From: Belliella calami
GTDB lineage: Bacteria; Bacteroidota; Bacteroidia; Cytophagales; Cyclobacteriaceae
Direction of reading: 5' to 3'
Length of the DNA: 64,000 nucleotides
Assembly (NCBI RefSeq): GCF_022549695.1
Contig: NZ_JAKZGS010000002.1
Location: 332,576-396,575, forward strand
Shown here: one piece after another, positions 62,858 through 64,000 of the stretch
Numbering within the stretch: the first letter of the stretch is position 1
How the letters are laid out: every line of letters begins with the position of its first letter
Program-made: the position numbers and the translations under genes
Notes under the pieces: model-generated
The model's database searches: none
The model's input: only the letters and a program-made list of their open reading frames with translations
What the model was told of the DNA's origin: nothing

Positions 62858-64000
62858 TATCTTTTCTTATTTGAAGTTTGAAATCCAGTCCTTTGCATAT
62901 TGCCCCATTTTTGTTCTTTTTTTAGGAAATAATGAATATATCCTTTGATAGAAGCGTAAATACAAAATGGATGGTAAACGATCGGCTCTATTAAGGCTTT
63001 TAAAATCAACTTACCTAAATCTCGCCTTGACCGGTAATATTTATTAAACCATTCATCAAGCAGAACTGAGCCTATGGTAATAGAAAAGTAAAACAGATAT
63101 ATTCCTAACATCAATTTCAAAAACAGAGCCATATCCAAATCCAAAAACACAAAACTCAATAAAATGATTGCAAGACCGAAAACCTCCAAAATAGGCACTA
63201 AAAACTCAAAGAAGAAAAAGTAAGGCATTGCCAACAAACCAGTATTTCCATATTTTGGATTAAAAAACATTTTCTTGTGAATTGACAAAGTCTGAATAAG
63301 CCCTCTTGCCCATCTCACTCGTTGCCTGAGCAAAACATCTACGGTGGAAGGTACTTCCGTCCAGCATAATGTCTCCGGTATATACAAAATCCTAAAGTCC
63401 TCTTTAGTTTCGTGCATATATTTTCTCATCCTGGTAATCAAATCCATGTCTTCTCCCAATGACTGGTGCCAATATCCACCGACTTTTATTACAATCTCTT
63501 TATCAAACATCCCCAAGCCCCCAGAAACAAGCAATAATGAATTAATCTTTCCCCAAGCCATCCGACCAAACAAAAAGGCTCTGATATACTCCAATTCCTG
63601 AAAACTTGCCCACCAATTTGAAGGAAAGCTAACGTCTACCAAAAAGCCATCTTGAACAATGCAGGAGTTGGAAGGACGTAAGACTCCACCTGTGGCAATT
63701 ACTTTTTTACCTATGTCCATAAATGGTTTTGCAAGCTTCATTATAGTGTCGCTCCTGAGGATGCAATCAACATCTGTACATAAAAACAAAGGATATTTTG
63801 CTGAATTGATCCCTGCATTTGAAGCATCCGCTTTGCTTTTCCCATTTTCTTTATCAACCACTAGAAGATGTGAATAAACCGGATTTTTGGACTTAAAATG
63901 CCCCTTAACAAGTTTGGTTTCTATCTTTGATTCATAAAAAAAATCCACAGGAACCAACTCAAACTCATCAATGAGTTTCTGAAGGGTATTATCGGTACTT
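62857..64000 (-). CDS. GT2 family processive-type glycosyltransferase (5' end outside window)
   Basis: At least 381 residues; the frame is open to the right edge, so the N-terminus is missing. The visible part has the synthase core: TDVDC (a DxD-type pair), the GED motif in SLGEDMDLITRM, and RQRVRWARG (the QxxRW-type motif), followed by four or so hydrophobic helices. This matches PgaC, BcsA and hyaluronan synthase-like enzymes that make and extrude polysaccharide. It heads the run synthase, TPR-barrel, receiver and methyltransferase. Confidence 0.9.
   Translation of the reverse strand, partial: STDNTLQKLIDEFELVPVDFFYESKIETKLVKGHFKSKNPVYSHLLVVDKENGKSKADASNAGINSAKYPLFLCTDVDCILRSDTIMKLAKPFMDIGKKVIATGGVLRPSNSCIVQDGFLVDVSFPSNWWASFQELEYIRAFLFGRMAWGKINSLLLVSGGLGMFDKEIVIKVGGYWHQSLGEDMDLITRMRKYMHETKEDFRILYIPETLCWTEVPSTVDVLLRQRVRWARGLIQTLSIHKKMFFNPKYGNTGLLAMPYFFFFEFLVPILEVFGLAIILLSFVFLDLDMALFLKLMLGIYLFYFSITIGSVLLDEWFNKYYRSRRDLGKLILKALIEPIVYHPFCIYASIKGYIHYFLKKEQKWGNMQRTGFQTSNKKR

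Overview
The window is AT-rich chromosomal DNA from a Bacteroidota bacterium, most likely order Cytophagales and family Cyclobacteriaceae (the Algoriphagus/Belliella group). The placement rests on gene content: a type IX secretion plug protein (DUF5103 family), DUF3276/PUR-alpha, DUF4920, DUF6600 and Lacal_2735 proteins, a YaiO-like barrel next to a glycosyltransferase, A-rich leaders with almost no Shine-Dalgarno sequences, and -7 boxes of the TAnnTTTG type. No rRNA, tRNA, prophage, plasmid function or CRISPR array was seen. Most of it is ordinary housekeeping DNA broken by a few small accessory features.

Layout. 1-9.3 kb: end of accC, a truncated globin, plsC, gatC, a large membrane-TPR protein, an ABC ATPase, cobalamin adenosyltransferase, ilvE, a small secreted protein and prfB with its programmed +1 frameshift. 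9.3-18.1 kb: MFS and MATE transporters, a YhhN membrane protein, an M24 peptidase, a thioesterase, Nudix and Lrp genes, and a TPR protein. 18-31 kb: an M3 peptidase, a 28-codon membrane peptide, a CDF metal transporter, an AI-2E family permease overlapping a TPR lipoprotein, a hybrid sensor kinase, an OprP-like porin and aconitase. 31-39.8 kb: a 7TM sensor kinase, a LuxC-like acyl-CoA reductase divergent from a ferredoxin, DUF3276, a second AI-2E family permease behind a strongly structured leader, ychF, an orphan Cas6-like gene and the T9SS plug protein. 39.9-51 kb: an ABC-F ATPase, a PQQ-type sugar dehydrogenase, a damaged tandem gene pair, a lipoprotein, an ABC1 kinase with a TetR-like regulator, a toxin-antitoxin pair whose toxin is dead, hslV and the pyruvate dehydrogenase E2. 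51-64 kb: a YheT hydrolase, SRAP, a FabH-like synthase, an unknown gene, a YwqK/MORN repeat protein, Lacal_2735, a DUF6600 protein, small lipoproteins, periplasmic MsrA, and an apparent operon of GT2 synthase, TPR/beta-barrel protein, receiver domain and methyltransferase that runs off the right edge.

The most unusual items are: (1) a solitary Cas6-family endoribonuclease gene with no CRISPR array or other cas gene; (2) three copies of a non-coding MITE-like element of about 140-170 bp, two of them with 8-bp target duplications; (3) a toxin-antitoxin locus with an intact antitoxin and a frameshifted, nonsense-mutated RelE/ParE toxin; (4) a tandem pair of zinc-ribbon/carboxypeptidase-regulatory-like membrane proteins in one reading frame separated by a single nonsense codon; (5) a three-way-junction RNA structure ahead of an AI-2E family gene; (6) a candidate exopolysaccharide synthesis and export operon.
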